Below, piece after piece: positions 1 through 7,717 of a stretch of DNA of 50,340 nucleotides. The stretch's first letter is position 1; the number at the start of each line of letters is the position of its first letter. A program made the position numbers and the translations under genes. The notes beneath the pieces are model-generated. The model ran no database searches. It was not told the DNA's origin and was given only the letters and a program-made list of their open reading frames with translations. Origin of the DNA: Pseudomonadota bacterium (GTDB lineage Bacteria > Myxococcota_A > UBA9160 > SZUA-336); assembly GCA_021295775.1 (NCBI GenBank), contig JAGWBS010000023.1, positions 1-50,340 of the forward strand. The letters run 5' to 3'.

Positions 1-399
1 TACCCGGACACCGAGGTCGCCGGCCGGCTGAACTGGGACAACCCGCTGGTCGTGCCGATCCCCCGCTGGAAGGGCCGGTTCTTGCTCTCGTATCACTGGA
101 GCGACTACACCCTGTCGGCCTGCGTCAAGCGCACCTCGTCCTACAGGGACGACCCGGATTTCGACGGCCGGGGAGGGATGCCCGTGACGAACTCCCGCGT
201 CGATTCTTTCACCACCTTCGACCTCAGCCTGCTGTGGCACCGGCCGGACACGGGACTGAGCGTGATCCTCTCCGCCCTCAACCTGACCGACGAAGATCCG
301 CCCTTCGCCAATCTGGAGCACGCCTACGACGGACTGACGCACAGTCCCAAGGGCCGGCGCCTGAAACTGGCGATGCGCTATCGCTTCGGGGGCGAGTGA
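1..399 (+). CDS. TonB-dependent receptor, C-terminal fragment (truncated by window edge)
   Basis: The frame is open from base 1 without a start codon and ends with TGA at 397-399, so only the last ~132 residues are visible. They show alternating polar and hydrophobic strands of an outer-membrane beta barrel, the late-barrel motif LSALNLTDEDPPF, and a C-terminal strand ending AMRYRFGGE, with the aromatic residue near the end that BamA-dependent barrels use as a targeting signal. TonB-dependent receptors import siderophores, cobalamin, glycans or similar ligands using TonB energy. The ligand cannot be told from this fragment. A GTG at 52 lies inside the barrel and is not a real start. The gene is convergent with the methyltransferase ending at 452. 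Confidence 0.82.
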   Translation, partial: YPDTEVAGRLNWDNPLVVPIPRWKGRFLLSYHWSDYTLSACVKRTSSYRDDPDFDGRGGMPVTNSRVDSFTTFDLSLLWHRPDTGLSVILSALNLTDEDPPFANLEHAYDGLTHSPKGRRLKLAMRYRFGGE

Positions 400-405
400 G
401 CTTTC

Positions 406-426
406 CGCCCGCGGGCGAAGCGGGCG
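406..426. terminator. Hairpin between convergent genes
   Basis: A perfect 7-bp stem (CGCCCGC at 406-412, GCGGGCG at 420-426) with a 7-base loop sits in the 52-base gap between the convergent TonB receptor and methyltransferase genes. There is no T-tract on either side, so it is at best a weak or Rho-assisted bidirectional terminator. Confidence 0.35.
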
Positions 427-451
427 CGCGCCGTCGTGTCGCCGCGTTCGG

Positions 452-1204
452 CTAGCGCGGGGTCCCGGCCGCCACGATCACGTCGGCCAGCGCGGGGACC
501 CGGCGCGCGGCGGCGTCGGCCGTCCGCAGCCAGGCCCGGCGCTGCCGCGGACCGAGCTTTTCGAGCAGCCGCGCCCAGCCGCGCACTCCCCAGAGCAGCG
601 AGACGCCCTCCCAGTGCCGCAGCCGCAGATGCCGCGAGAGCTGCTCGCGCAGCAGCTCCGGGTCGTAGCGGGTGAAGTGGTCGGAGGGAACGTGGTGGCC
701 CGCGCGTCCGGAGCCGGCCGCGCCGAAGCGTCGGCCCAGACGGCAGGCCAGCGACTCGAAGTTCGCCACCGCGAACACCACCCGGCCCCCGGGGCGGGTC
801 ACGCGGGCCATTTCCGCGATGCACGCCAGCGGGTCGTCGAAGTGGTCCAGCGCGCCCTTGCAGATCGAGGCGTCGAAGCTGTCGTCGCGAAACGGCAGCG
901 CCTCGCACCAGGCCCGCGCCCAGCTCACGCCCGCGGGACCGGACTCGCCGAGTTGCCGCCCGAGCGCGGACATGCGCCGCGAGGGTTCGACGCAGACCAC
1001 CCGGACCCCGCGCCCGGCGAGTTCGCGGCTGTCCTGTCCGAGGCCGCCGGCGGCGTCGAGCACGCGCGCTCCCGGGACGGCGGAGGCCGCCCTCAGGGTG
1101 CGCTCGGTCATGCGCTCGAACAGGTGGACCGAGTCGGCGGACGCGCCGGTCGGGATCACGTCCGACATGTCGCGGTCCAGGTCGACGACCCTCACGGCCA
1201 CCAT
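452..1204 (-). CDS. Class I SAM-dependent methyltransferase (glycan cluster)
   Basis: A 250-residue Rossmann-fold methyltransferase. Motif I is VLDAAGGLGQDS near residue 47. The acidic residue of motif II is in VVCVEPS, and the post-motif region CKGALDHFDDPLACIAEMARV leads to a RPGGRVVFAV strand typical of the UbiE/Methyltransf_11 type. It is last in a five-gene minus-strand operon. Its ATG at 1204 overlaps the end of the upstream glycosyltransferase by 13 bases, so the two are translationally coupled. The alternation with glycosyltransferases suggests it modifies a sugar or lipid-linked glycan. The substrate is unknown, and it is not closely similar to the other methyltransferase of the operon. 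Confidence 0.82.
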   Translation of the reverse strand: MVAVRVVDLDRDMSDVIPTGASADSVHLFERMTERTLRAASAVPGARVLDAAGGLGQDSRELAGRGVRVVCVEPSRRMSALGRQLGESGPAGVSWARAWCEALPFRDDSFDASICKGALDHFDDPLACIAEMARVTRPGGRVVFAVANFESLACRLGRRFGAAGSGRAGHHVPSDHFTRYDPELLREQLSRHLRLRHWEGVSLLWGVRGWARLLEKLGPRQRRAWLRTADAAARRVPALADVIVAAGTPR

Positions 1205-2463
1205 CCCCGGCGCTCGGGCCAGACGGAGCGGACCCGCTGGTACACGTCGGCCGTGCGGCGCGCCACCGCCTCCCAGCCGAAGAGCCGTTCGATCCGCCCG
1301 CGGGCGGCGCGCACCGCGCGCTGTTCGGCGTCCCAGTCGTCCAGTACGGACTGGATTTCGGCCGCCAGGGTCTCGGGGGCGAGGGTCGCCAAGAGCCGCC
1401 CGGCGCCGGCCCGGCCCAGCACCTCGGGCAGCGCGCCGCCGCGGCTGGCGACGACCGGCGTGCCGCTGGCCAGCGCCTCGATCGCCGGCAGTCCGAAGCC
1501 CTCGAAGAGCGACGGCACCACCACCACGGCCGCCCGCCGGTAGGCGGATTCGAGCTCCGCGCGGGGCCGTTTGCCGTCGAAGCTCACGCGCGAGGCCAGA
1601 GCGGGGTCGCGCAGCCAGCGCGCGGCCTCGTCGTTCGGAAAGGGCGGGGGCGACAGGCAGCGCAGACGGATTTCCGGCGCCAGCTTCAGCAGCGCCGCGA
1701 GCAGGATGTCCAGGCCCTTGTTCGGGTCTCCGGCGCGGCCGACGAAGAGCAGCTCCGGCGGCTCCGGACGCGGGCGCTCGGGGCCGAGGTCCGGCAGCTG
1801 GACGCCGTTGAGAACGTTGTGGATCCGCTGCTCGGGGACGCGGAAGTCGCGCGCGATCGTGTCCCGGGACACCTCGCTCGACGTCAGGATGCCCGCCAGC
1901 CGGCGCGCCACGCGGCCCTGAGTAGTGACCGGGTGGAAGGTGAGCGAGCCCTTGCGGTCCATGAAGCCGCGGTCGCGCGACAGGCTCGAGCGCAGGTCGA
2001 CCGTGAGCGGATGGTGCAGCGTGCTGACCACGGGAAGTCCCAGCGCCTGCAGCCAGAGCAGCCCGTAGCCCAGCGACTGCACGTCGTGCACCAGCAGGTA
2101 GCGCTCGCCCTGCCGCAGGCGGGCGAGCAGGGCGCGGGCGGCGCGCAGGCTGAACGCGAACGGCTCGGGGAAGAACCCGAAGCGCGTGACCGCGAACTCG
2201 TAGAAGTTCAGCGGCTCCAGGATGCGCGCGGGGCGGGGGCGGGGCAGGAATCCGCCCCGCCGGCGGTCGAAGCGCCGCCCCCAGAACATCTGATTGTCCA
2301 GGCGCGTGACCCGCGCCCAGGGCATGGGGTCGGGGTAGGGCGGGCCCACGAAAACGTCGAGCGAATGCCCCTGCTCGGCCAGTTCGCGGCTCAGCGCGTG
2401 CAGGTAGATGCCCTGCCCGCCGCTCTGCATGTTGCCGCGGTAGCCCAGCAGGGCGATGCGCAT
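1192..2463 (-). CDS. Family 4 glycosyltransferase (second of two paralogues)
   Basis: A GT-B fold transferase of 423 residues. The N-terminal half starts MRIALLGYRGNMQSGGQGIY, giving a glycine-rich acceptor loop. The C-terminal GT4 domain has FVGRAGDPNKGLDILL and the catalytic E-x7-E segment FEGFGLPAIEA, followed by SGTPVVASRGGALPEV. These are retaining, nucleotide-sugar-dependent enzymes of surface polysaccharide synthesis. I chose ATG at 2463 because it matches the paralogue start and shares a base with the TGA of the preceding methyltransferase. The open frame continues upstream, but only inside that gene. Its closest relative in view is the glycosyltransferase at 3139-4383, which points to duplication. 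Confidence 0.88.
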   Translation of the reverse strand: MRIALLGYRGNMQSGGQGIYLHALSRELAEQGHSLDVFVGPPYPDPMPWARVTRLDNQMFWGRRFDRRRGGFLPRPRPARILEPLNFYEFAVTRFGFFPEPFAFSLRAARALLARLRQGERYLLVHDVQSLGYGLLWLQALGLPVVSTLHHPLTVDLRSSLSRDRGFMDRKGSLTFHPVTTQGRVARRLAGILTSSEVSRDTIARDFRVPEQRIHNVLNGVQLPDLGPERPRPEPPELLFVGRAGDPNKGLDILLAALLKLAPEIRLRCLSPPPFPNDEAARWLRDPALASRVSFDGKRPRAELESAYRRAAVVVVPSLFEGFGLPAIEALASGTPVVASRGGALPEVLGRAGAGRLLATLAPETLAAEIQSVLDDWDAEQRAVRAARGRIERLFGWEAVARRTADVYQRVRSVWPERRGWWP

Positions 2464-3158
2464 CAGGCGCTCCCGGAGGCGACGCGCGTTCCGTACAGCA
2501 CCAGGCTCTTGGGCCAGATCCAGTCGCCCACCCGCTCCACGCGGGACCAGACCCGCGACTGGCTGGCGAGCAGCAGAAAGCGGCGCAGCCAGCGGGTCGG
2601 GGCGGGGCGCTCGTCGTCCAGGCCGATCAGCGCCCGCACCGCCCAGTAGGGGGTGTGGAGAGAGTGGGCGAAGCTCACGCCATCCACGCGGACGCCGGCC
2701 GCCGAGAGTCCGCGGGCGAGGTCGCGTGGCCGGAACACCCGTATGTGTCCGCCCGGGCTCTCGAAGTACAGCCGGGAGAGCGCCAGGTACAGCCACTCGC
2801 TGGTCGCCGTTGGGATGGTGACGCCGATCGTCCCGCCCGGGCGCAGCACCCGCACCAGCTCGCGGATCGCCCCGCGGTAGTCGTGCACGTGCTCCATCAC
2901 CTCGGAACACAGGATCCGGTCGAAGGCGCCGTCGGCGAACGGCAGCCGGAACACGTCCGCCTGCAGCGCCCCCGCGGCGCCGCCGCGCTCGGCCAGTCCG
3001 GCGCGGGTCAGGGCCAGGCCGTCGCGGTCGAGGTCGATTCCGGCCACGCGCGCCCCGCGCTCCAGCGCACCGAAGCAGTGCCGGCCCCCGCCGCAGCCGG
3101 CGTCGAGCAGCCAGTCGCCGGGAGCGACGCCCAGGCGCTCAAGATCGACGGTGAGCAA
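2463..3158 (-). CDS. Class I SAM-dependent methyltransferase (glycan cluster)
   Basis: A 231-residue methyltransferase with motif I LLDAGCGGGRHCFGAL near residue 17, acidic motif II AGIDLDRDG, and RILCSEVMEHVHDYRGAI followed by LVRVLRPGGTIGVTIP, a Methyltransf_11 pattern. The start is taken as TTG at 3158, the only usable codon. It lies 20 bases inside the upstream glycosyltransferase, and a GGAAGAGG Shine-Dalgarno stretch precedes it by about 5 bases. The C-terminal part is rich in Trp and Arg and could contact a membrane or lipid-linked acceptor. Position suggests glycan or lipid-carrier methylation; the acceptor is unknown. Confidence 0.82.
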   Translation of the reverse strand: MLTVDLERLGVAPGDWLLDAGCGGGRHCFGALERGARVAGIDLDRDGLALTRAGLAERGGAAGALQADVFRLPFADGAFDRILCSEVMEHVHDYRGAIRELVRVLRPGGTIGVTIPTATSEWLYLALSRLYFESPGGHIRVFRPRDLARGLSAAGVRVDGVSFAHSLHTPYWAVRALIGLDDERPAPTRWLRRFLLLASQSRVWSRVERVGDWIWPKSLVLYGTRVASGSA

Positions 3159-4383
3159 ACGCGACCTCTTCCAGCACGCGCGCGGTGCCCTGGGCCGCGC
3201 CGCGCCAGCTGAACCGGTCGCGGATGCGGCGGCGCGCGGCCTCGCCCATCTTGGACAGAGTGTCGGGAGGAAGCGCGGCGAGGTCGCGGATCGCTCCGGC
3301 CAGCGCGTCGATGTCCCGGAAAGGGACCAGCCGGCCGGTGTCGCCGGAATCTCCGACCACCTCGGGCAGCGCCCCGCTGCGGGTGGCGATCACCGGCAGG
3401 CCCGCGGCCATGGCCTCGGAGGCCGGAAAGCCGAAGCCCTCGAAAAAGGACGGAACCAGCGCGATGCGGGCGCTGGAGTACTCCGACACGAGTTCGGGCA
3501 GCGTGAGCATCCTGCGCAGCAGCGTCACGCGCCGCTCCAGGCCCAGCCGGCGCAGCATCCGCGGCACCAGACCATCGTCGGGGATGCGCCCGTCGACGAT
3601 CTTCAGGCGGATGTTCTCGGGCGTGCGGGCGAGCGCCTCCAGCAGGTAGACGACGCCCTTCTTGCGGTCCTCGGTGCGCCCCACGAAGATCAGATCGGTC
3701 TCCTTGGCGCGCTCGACCGGCCGGAAAAGCTGCGTGTCGGTGCCGTTGTGCACCACCGAGACCGAGCCGGCCGGGATCCCGAAGTGGCGCTCGATCTCCC
3801 GCCGCGAGGCGTGCGAGACGGTCAGGATGTGGGCCAGGCGCGGGGCCACGAGCTGCTGCATGAGCAGCGGGAAGTACAGCGTCCGCTTCCACTTGCGCGC
3901 GAAGCGGGGCTCGATCTCGAAGTCCGCCTCGCGGTCGATGTGCAGAGGGTGGTGGATCGTCGACACGACCGGCACGCCGCTGGCCTGAATCCCCAGCAGC
4001 CCCCAGGTCAGCGACTGATTGTCCAGCACCACGTCGAAGCGGTGCGCGCGCTGCAGCGCGCGCCAGCGCAGTAGCAGCCGGATGCCGAACGCGGTCATCT
4101 CGGGAAACACGCCCAGGCGGGTCAGGCCCAGCTCCCAGAGATGTCCCGGGGCCAGGGTGCGCGGCCCGTGTTCCGCGCAGACCTCGTCCAGCCCGCGCCC
4201 GAAGGCGTTCAGGTTCGGGATCGGGTGCAGCGGGATCTCGGGCGGCAGTTCCGGGAGGGGCGGCCCCGCGATCACGTGCACCTGGTGGCCCAGCTCGCGA
4301 AGTCCGCGCGCCAGAGCGGCGGCGTAGATGCCCTGTCCGCCGCAGAACATGTTTCCGCGGTATGTCAGCAGGGCGATGCGCAC
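3139..4383 (-). CDS. Family 4 glycosyltransferase (first of two paralogues)
   Basis: A 414-residue GT-B enzyme. The N-terminus MRIALLTYRGNMFCGGQGIY is nearly identical in pattern to the paralogue at 1192-2463. The C-terminal GT4 domain has LIFVGRTEDRKKGVVYLLEA, the E-x7-E segment FEGFGFPASEA and GLPVIATRSGALPEVVG. Both copies also share a VVSTxHHPL segment in the N-terminal domain, so they probably use similar acceptors. It starts at ATG 4383, one base after the stop of the small membrane protein gene, and its 3' end overlaps the next gene by 20 bases. The likely role is transfer of a hexose in envelope or exopolysaccharide synthesis. Confidence 0.88.
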   Translation of the reverse strand: MRIALLTYRGNMFCGGQGIYAAALARGLRELGHQVHVIAGPPLPELPPEIPLHPIPNLNAFGRGLDEVCAEHGPRTLAPGHLWELGLTRLGVFPEMTAFGIRLLLRWRALQRAHRFDVVLDNQSLTWGLLGIQASGVPVVSTIHHPLHIDREADFEIEPRFARKWKRTLYFPLLMQQLVAPRLAHILTVSHASRREIERHFGIPAGSVSVVHNGTDTQLFRPVERAKETDLIFVGRTEDRKKGVVYLLEALARTPENIRLKIVDGRIPDDGLVPRMLRRLGLERRVTLLRRMLTLPELVSEYSSARIALVPSFFEGFGFPASEAMAAGLPVIATRSGALPEVVGDSGDTGRLVPFRDIDALAGAIRDLAALPPDTLSKMGEAARRRIRDRFSWRGAAQGTARVLEEVAFAHRRS

Positions 4384-4384
4384 G

Positions 4385-4684
4385 CTAGGGATCCGGGCGC
4401 TCGGGCGGATCCGCGTCCGGTTCTGGCCGCGTGGCGCCGCCGGCGCCCCCGCTGCCGGAGGCGTCCAGGGGCGATCCCTCGGCTTCGACCCGAACGGTGG
4501 CGATCGTCCAGCCGATCCAGGCCACCAAGCCCAGGACGAAGAGCGTTCCGGCAGCGACCGGGACCGCCAGCGCGACGTAGCTGCCAGACAGCACCCCGTA
4601 GACGAAGAGCGCCGCGGCCGCGACCGCGCCCAGGCCGAGCGCCGCGCCCAAGACGCGCGATCGTTCGTCCGCTCCCGGGGCCAT
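4385..4684 (-). CDS. Small two-helix membrane protein of unknown function
   Basis: A 99-residue protein with two predicted membrane helices (about residues 11-33 and 37-61). They are followed by a short charged segment and a low-complexity tail rich in Gly, Ser, Pro, Asp and Glu. Polarity suggests both ends are on the same side, with the acidic tail soluble. It is the promoter-proximal gene of the glycosyltransferase/methyltransferase operon and its stop is one base from the next start. I do not recognise a family. By position it may anchor or organise the downstream glycan enzymes, which is inference. Confidence 0.6.
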   Translation of the reverse strand: MAPGADERSRVLGAALGLGAVAAAALFVYGVLSGSYVALAVPVAAGTLFVLGLVAWIGWTIATVRVEAEGSPLDASGSGGAGGATRPEPDADPPERPDP

Positions 4685-4740
4685 AGGGCGCCGGACGTTA
4701 CTCGCCGCCCCGGAGCGCTGTCAATGCCGCCGCGAGAGCG

Positions 4741-4764
4741 GCCGGCGCCTTCGCTGGCGCCGGC
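4741..4764. repeat. Perfect 9-bp inverted repeat in a divergent intergenic region
   Basis: GCCGGCGCC (4741-4749) and GGCGCCGGC (4756-4764) form a perfect stem around the loop TTCGCT. It lies between the divergent starts of the small membrane protein gene (4684, minus) and anmK (plus), where no transcript is expected to end. It could be an operator, a 5'-UTR hairpin of anmK, or a GC-rich chance palindrome. Confidence 0.4.
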
Positions 4765-4879
4765 ATTGTGCTAACGAGAACCTGCCGCGGACGCGGGAGC
4801 GTTCGGCCGGGGCGGCCGAGACCGACTCATCCGCAGCGGCGGAGGGGGACGGGCGATCCCGCGATCACTCTGGATCGGT

Positions 4880-6025
4880 TTGATGTCGGGCACCTCGGCC
4901 GACGCGGTCGACGCGGCGCTGGTGCGGGTGGGGCCGGAACCGGGGCGGGTCGAGACGCTCGCGTTCGTCTCGCCGGAACTGCCCGAATCGCTGCGGGCCC
5001 GCGTGCACGCCGCCGCATCCGCCCCGCTGGAGCTGCGCTCGCTGGTGCAGCTCGACGTCGAGCTGGGCGAGCGCTTTGCGGACGCGGCGCTCGATCTGCT
5101 GCGGCGCGCGGGGGCGGAGCCGGGCGACGTGGAGGGCATCGGCTCGCACGGTCAGACGCTGGGCCACTACCCGCAGCCGGAGGTGCGCGGCTCGCTGCAG
5201 GTCGGTTCGGCGGCGGTGATCCATGCCCGCACCGGGATTCCGGTGGTTTCGGACTTCCGCTCGGCGGATCTGGCGGCGGGCGGGCAGGGCGCTCCGCTGA
5301 CGCCCTTCGTCCACCTGGCCTGTCTTTCCGAACCCGGGGAGACGCGCGCCGTGCTCAATCTAGGCGGCTTCACCAATCTGACGTTCCTGGCGGGAGACGA
5401 TCCGGAACGCGTGGTCGGGTTCGATCCCGGGCCCGGCAACGCGCTGCTCGACCGGGCGGCGCGCTGGGCGTCGGGCGGCGAGGAGCGCTACGACGCCGGC
5501 GGCGAGCGCGGGCGCAGAGGCCGGATCTTCCCCGAGCTGCTGGAAGAACTATTGGCGGACGCCTACTTCGCCCAGCCTCCTCCCAAGAGCACGGGACACG
5601 AACGCTTCGGCGCGGCCTGGTTCGAGCGCGTCCGGGACGCGGTCCTGGCCGCCGGCGGCGGGCCCGACGACGTGCTGGCGACCCTGGCGGGGCTGACGGT
5701 CGAGAGCGTGGCCCGGGCGGCCGAGACCTTCTTCGCCGAAGCGCCGGGGCGCTGGATCGTGTACGGAGGGGGCGTTCGCAACCGCGCGCTTTTCGAGGGT
5801 CTGGCGGCCCGGCTCGACCCCGCTCCGGTGGAGCTCAGCGACGCCCACGGGATCGCCTCCGACGCGTTCGAGGCGGTCGCCTTCGCCGTCCTGGGGTGGT
5901 GCGCGGCGCGCGGACGGGCGTCGAACCTGCCGCGAGCGACGGGAGCCTCGCGCGCCTTGAGCCTGGGCAGCGCGACTCCGGCGGGAGCCTTTGCCGGCCT
6001 CTCGCGTCGGGAACCCGGCGCCTAG
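4880..6025 (+). CDS. anmK: Anhydro-N-acetylmuramic acid kinase AnmK
   Basis: AnmK hydrolyses and phosphorylates 1,6-anhydro-MurNAc from murein turnover to MurNAc-6-phosphate. Visible motifs are the N-terminal ATP loop MSGTSADAVDAAL, GSHGQTLGHYPQ, DFRSADLAAGGQGAPLTPF, LNLGGFTNLTFL and GFDPGPGNALLD, at about the usual family length (381 residues). The annotated start, TTG 4880 followed by ATG 4883, is probably too late: family members carry the strand WIGL before MSGTS, and here those residues are encoded in frame just upstream (LWIGLM). No NTG codon exists upstream before the stop at 4772. The only sensibly placed candidate is ATC at 4856, 10 bases after GGAGG (4841-4845). Its TAG stop shares CTAG with the convergent neighbour. 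Confidence 0.93.
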   Translation: MMSGTSADAVDAALVRVGPEPGRVETLAFVSPELPESLRARVHAAASAPLELRSLVQLDVELGERFADAALDLLRRAGAEPGDVEGIGSHGQTLGHYPQPEVRGSLQVGSAAVIHARTGIPVVSDFRSADLAAGGQGAPLTPFVHLACLSEPGETRAVLNLGGFTNLTFLAGDDPERVVGFDPGPGNALLDRAARWASGGEERYDAGGERGRRGRIFPELLEELLADAYFAQPPPKSTGHERFGAAWFERVRDAVLAAGGGPDDVLATLAGLTVESVARAAETFFAEAPGRWIVYGGGVRNRALFEGLAARLDPAPVELSDAHGIASDAFEAVAFAVLGWCAARGRASNLPRATGASRALSLGSATPAGAFAGLSRREPGA

Positions 6026-6762
6026 AGCGTGATCCTCAGTCCGTCGTCCGCGGTGTCGAAGGGCACGCGGTCCAGGTCGTCGAGCACCTCGCGGCCCAGA
6101 TGGGTCAGGCGCAGGTCGCGGCAGCGAAAGCGGGAGCGGGTCCGCACGAGCTCCTCGGTGGCCATGTGAAGCGGATAGGCGCCGGCCTGCATGTACACGC
6201 ACTCGCAGACGAACAGATCCACGTCGCCGACCTTGTCGGGCAGCTCCTCGTGCCAGCCCGTGTCCCCGGAGTAGAACAATGCCCGCCGGTCCGTCTCCAC
6301 GCGCAGCATGTGCGGGCGGGTCTGGGGAGCGTGGTGGGCCGAGGTCGGCGTGACGAGGAAGTCCCCGACCTCCAGCGTCCGGCCGATCTCGAACGAGCGA
6401 TAGCGGAGCGGGAAGGCGCCGTCCGGGTCCACGCCGTACTCGAAGTCCGCGGCCAGGCGCTCCACCCGCTCGCGCGTGCCGGCGGGTCCCAGGATCTCCA
6501 GCGGCTCGCTGCGCGGGTTCTGGTAGAGATAGTCCAGCAGCAGGAACGGCACGCCCGCCACGTGGTCGCCGTGGAAGTGGCTGATCGCGATCGCGTCGAT
6601 CTCCCTGGGGTCGACGCCGAGCGTCTTGAGGCCCGCGGCGGTGGTGGGGCCGCAGTCCAGCAGCAGCGTCCGGCCCGCGCTTCGGACCAGGATCGCGCTG
6701 TTGCGCCGTCCGCCGCTGCCGAAGGCGTCTCCCGTGCCCACGAAGAGGATCTCAATCGACAC
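6022..6762 (-). CDS. Metallo-beta-lactamase-fold hydrolase (RNase Z-like)
   Basis: A 246-residue MBL-fold hydrolase. It has the N-terminal GTGDAFGSGGRRNS loop, the metal motif SHFHGDH (His62, His64, Asp66, His67), a later metal ligand in YSGDTGW, and a C-terminal LTHLG. The overall layout is that of the RNase Z/ElaC group, but the typical exosite arm is not evident, so tRNA 3' processing is not assured. GTG 6762 is preceded by GGGGAGG about 7 bases upstream and overlaps the murU-like gene by 11 bases. It is the last gene of the amgK-murU unit, so a role in sugar-phosphate or murein recycling chemistry is conceivable. It is convergent with anmK, with TAG stops sharing CTAG. Confidence 0.8.
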   Translation of the reverse strand: MSIEILFVGTGDAFGSGGRRNSAILVRSAGRTLLLDCGPTTAAGLKTLGVDPREIDAIAISHFHGDHVAGVPFLLLDYLYQNPRSEPLEILGPAGTRERVERLAADFEYGVDPDGAFPLRYRSFEIGRTLEVGDFLVTPTSAHHAPQTRPHMLRVETDRRALFYSGDTGWHEELPDKVGDVDLFVCECVYMQAGAYPLHMATEELVRTRSRFRCRDLRLTHLGREVLDDLDRVPFDTADDGLRITL

Positions 6763-7717
6763 GCCACACCTCCCCGGCGTCCGCGATCAGGCGCGTGCCG
6801 GCGGTGCCCGCGGGGGGCTCCGCCCCGGGCAGGACCAGGCTCTCCGACAGGCGGCTTCCCCGGGCCACGCGGGCGCCGCGCCCGACCACGCTGCGCGGGC
6901 CGACACGCGCGCCGGATTCTATCCGCGCGCCCGCGCCGATCCAGACCGGAGGCGTCAGCTCTCCGGCGACCTCGGCGCTCGGGTCGAGGTGCGGCGCGCC
7001 GGCGCCCAGGCCGTCCAGCGCCTCCAGATTGGCGTCGAGCAGCTCGCCCGGAGTTCCCACCGGCCACCAGCCCGAGCCCGCCGGCTGCAGCCAGGTTCCC
7101 AGCGGGACTCCGGACTTCAGGGCCGGGAGGTAGACGTCGGGAAAGATCTCGAAGCGTTTGCGGTCGGGCATGAGATCGAAGATCGCCGGTTCCATCATCT
7201 GCACTCCAGTGAACAGAGCGCTTCCGGTTTCGCCTCCCAGGTCGAGACGCCTCGCGACCCGGCGCACCCGGGAGTTCTCATCGTAGCCGATCGTTCCGAA
7301 CTCTCCGTTGCGCGGGTCGTCCCGGAGCGCGAGCGTGACCGGACCGCCGCAGCGGCGGTGGGCTTCGAGCAGCGCGGCCAGATCGAGGTCGCAGCGCATG
7401 TCGCCGTTGACGACCAGGAACGGCTGGGTTCCGTCCAGAGCCCCGCGCGCCGCGAGGATGCCTCCGCCGCTGCCGAGCGGCTCCACGGCCTCGCGGGAGA
7501 ACCGGACCGGCAGCGGAGCCTCGCGCAGGGCGTCGATCAGAGTCTCGGGATGCGCGTGCAGGTTGACGACCAGTTCTCGCACCCCCTGCTCGGCCAGGCG
7601 GCGGGCGTGACCAAGCACCAGAGGCTCGTCGAGCACTGGCAGGGCCGGTTTGGCGCGCTCTCGGGTCAGCGGCTCCATGCGCGTCCCGTGGCCCGCCGCC
7701 AGGACGATCGCCTTCAT
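6752..7717 (-). CDS. murU: Sugar-1-phosphate nucleotidyltransferase, MurU-like, with left-handed beta-helix tail
   Basis: A 321-residue enzyme. Residues 1-230 form a nucleotidyltransferase domain with the signature VLAAGHGTRMEPLT, LGSGGGIL, metal-binding VVNGDM and TGVQMM. Residues ~245-315 are hexapeptide-repeat-like (WIGAGARIESGARVGPRSVV), predicting a short left-handed beta helix. MurU converts MurNAc-1-phosphate to UDP-MurNAc, bypassing de novo synthesis. The identification rests mainly on the ATGA overlap with an AmgK-like kinase gene, the arrangement seen in Pseudomonas amgK-murU. Pseudomonas MurU is only ~220-225 residues and lacks the helix tail, so a mannose-1-phosphate guanylyltransferase or glucose-1-phosphate thymidylyltransferase-type activity remains possible. 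ATG 7717 is chosen because it aligns exactly with the family N-terminus. Confidence 0.75.
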   Translation of the reverse strand: MKAIVLAAGHGTRMEPLTRERAKPALPVLDEPLVLGHARRLAEQGVRELVVNLHAHPETLIDALREAPLPVRFSREAVEPLGSGGGILAARGALDGTQPFLVVNGDMRCDLDLAALLEAHRRCGGPVTLALRDDPRNGEFGTIGYDENSRVRRVARRLDLGGETGSALFTGVQMMEPAIFDLMPDRKRFEIFPDVYLPALKSGVPLGTWLQPAGSGWWPVGTPGELLDANLEALDGLGAGAPHLDPSAEVAGELTPPVWIGAGARIESGARVGPRSVVGRGARVARGSRLSESLVLPGAEPPAGTAGTRLIADAGEVWRVD

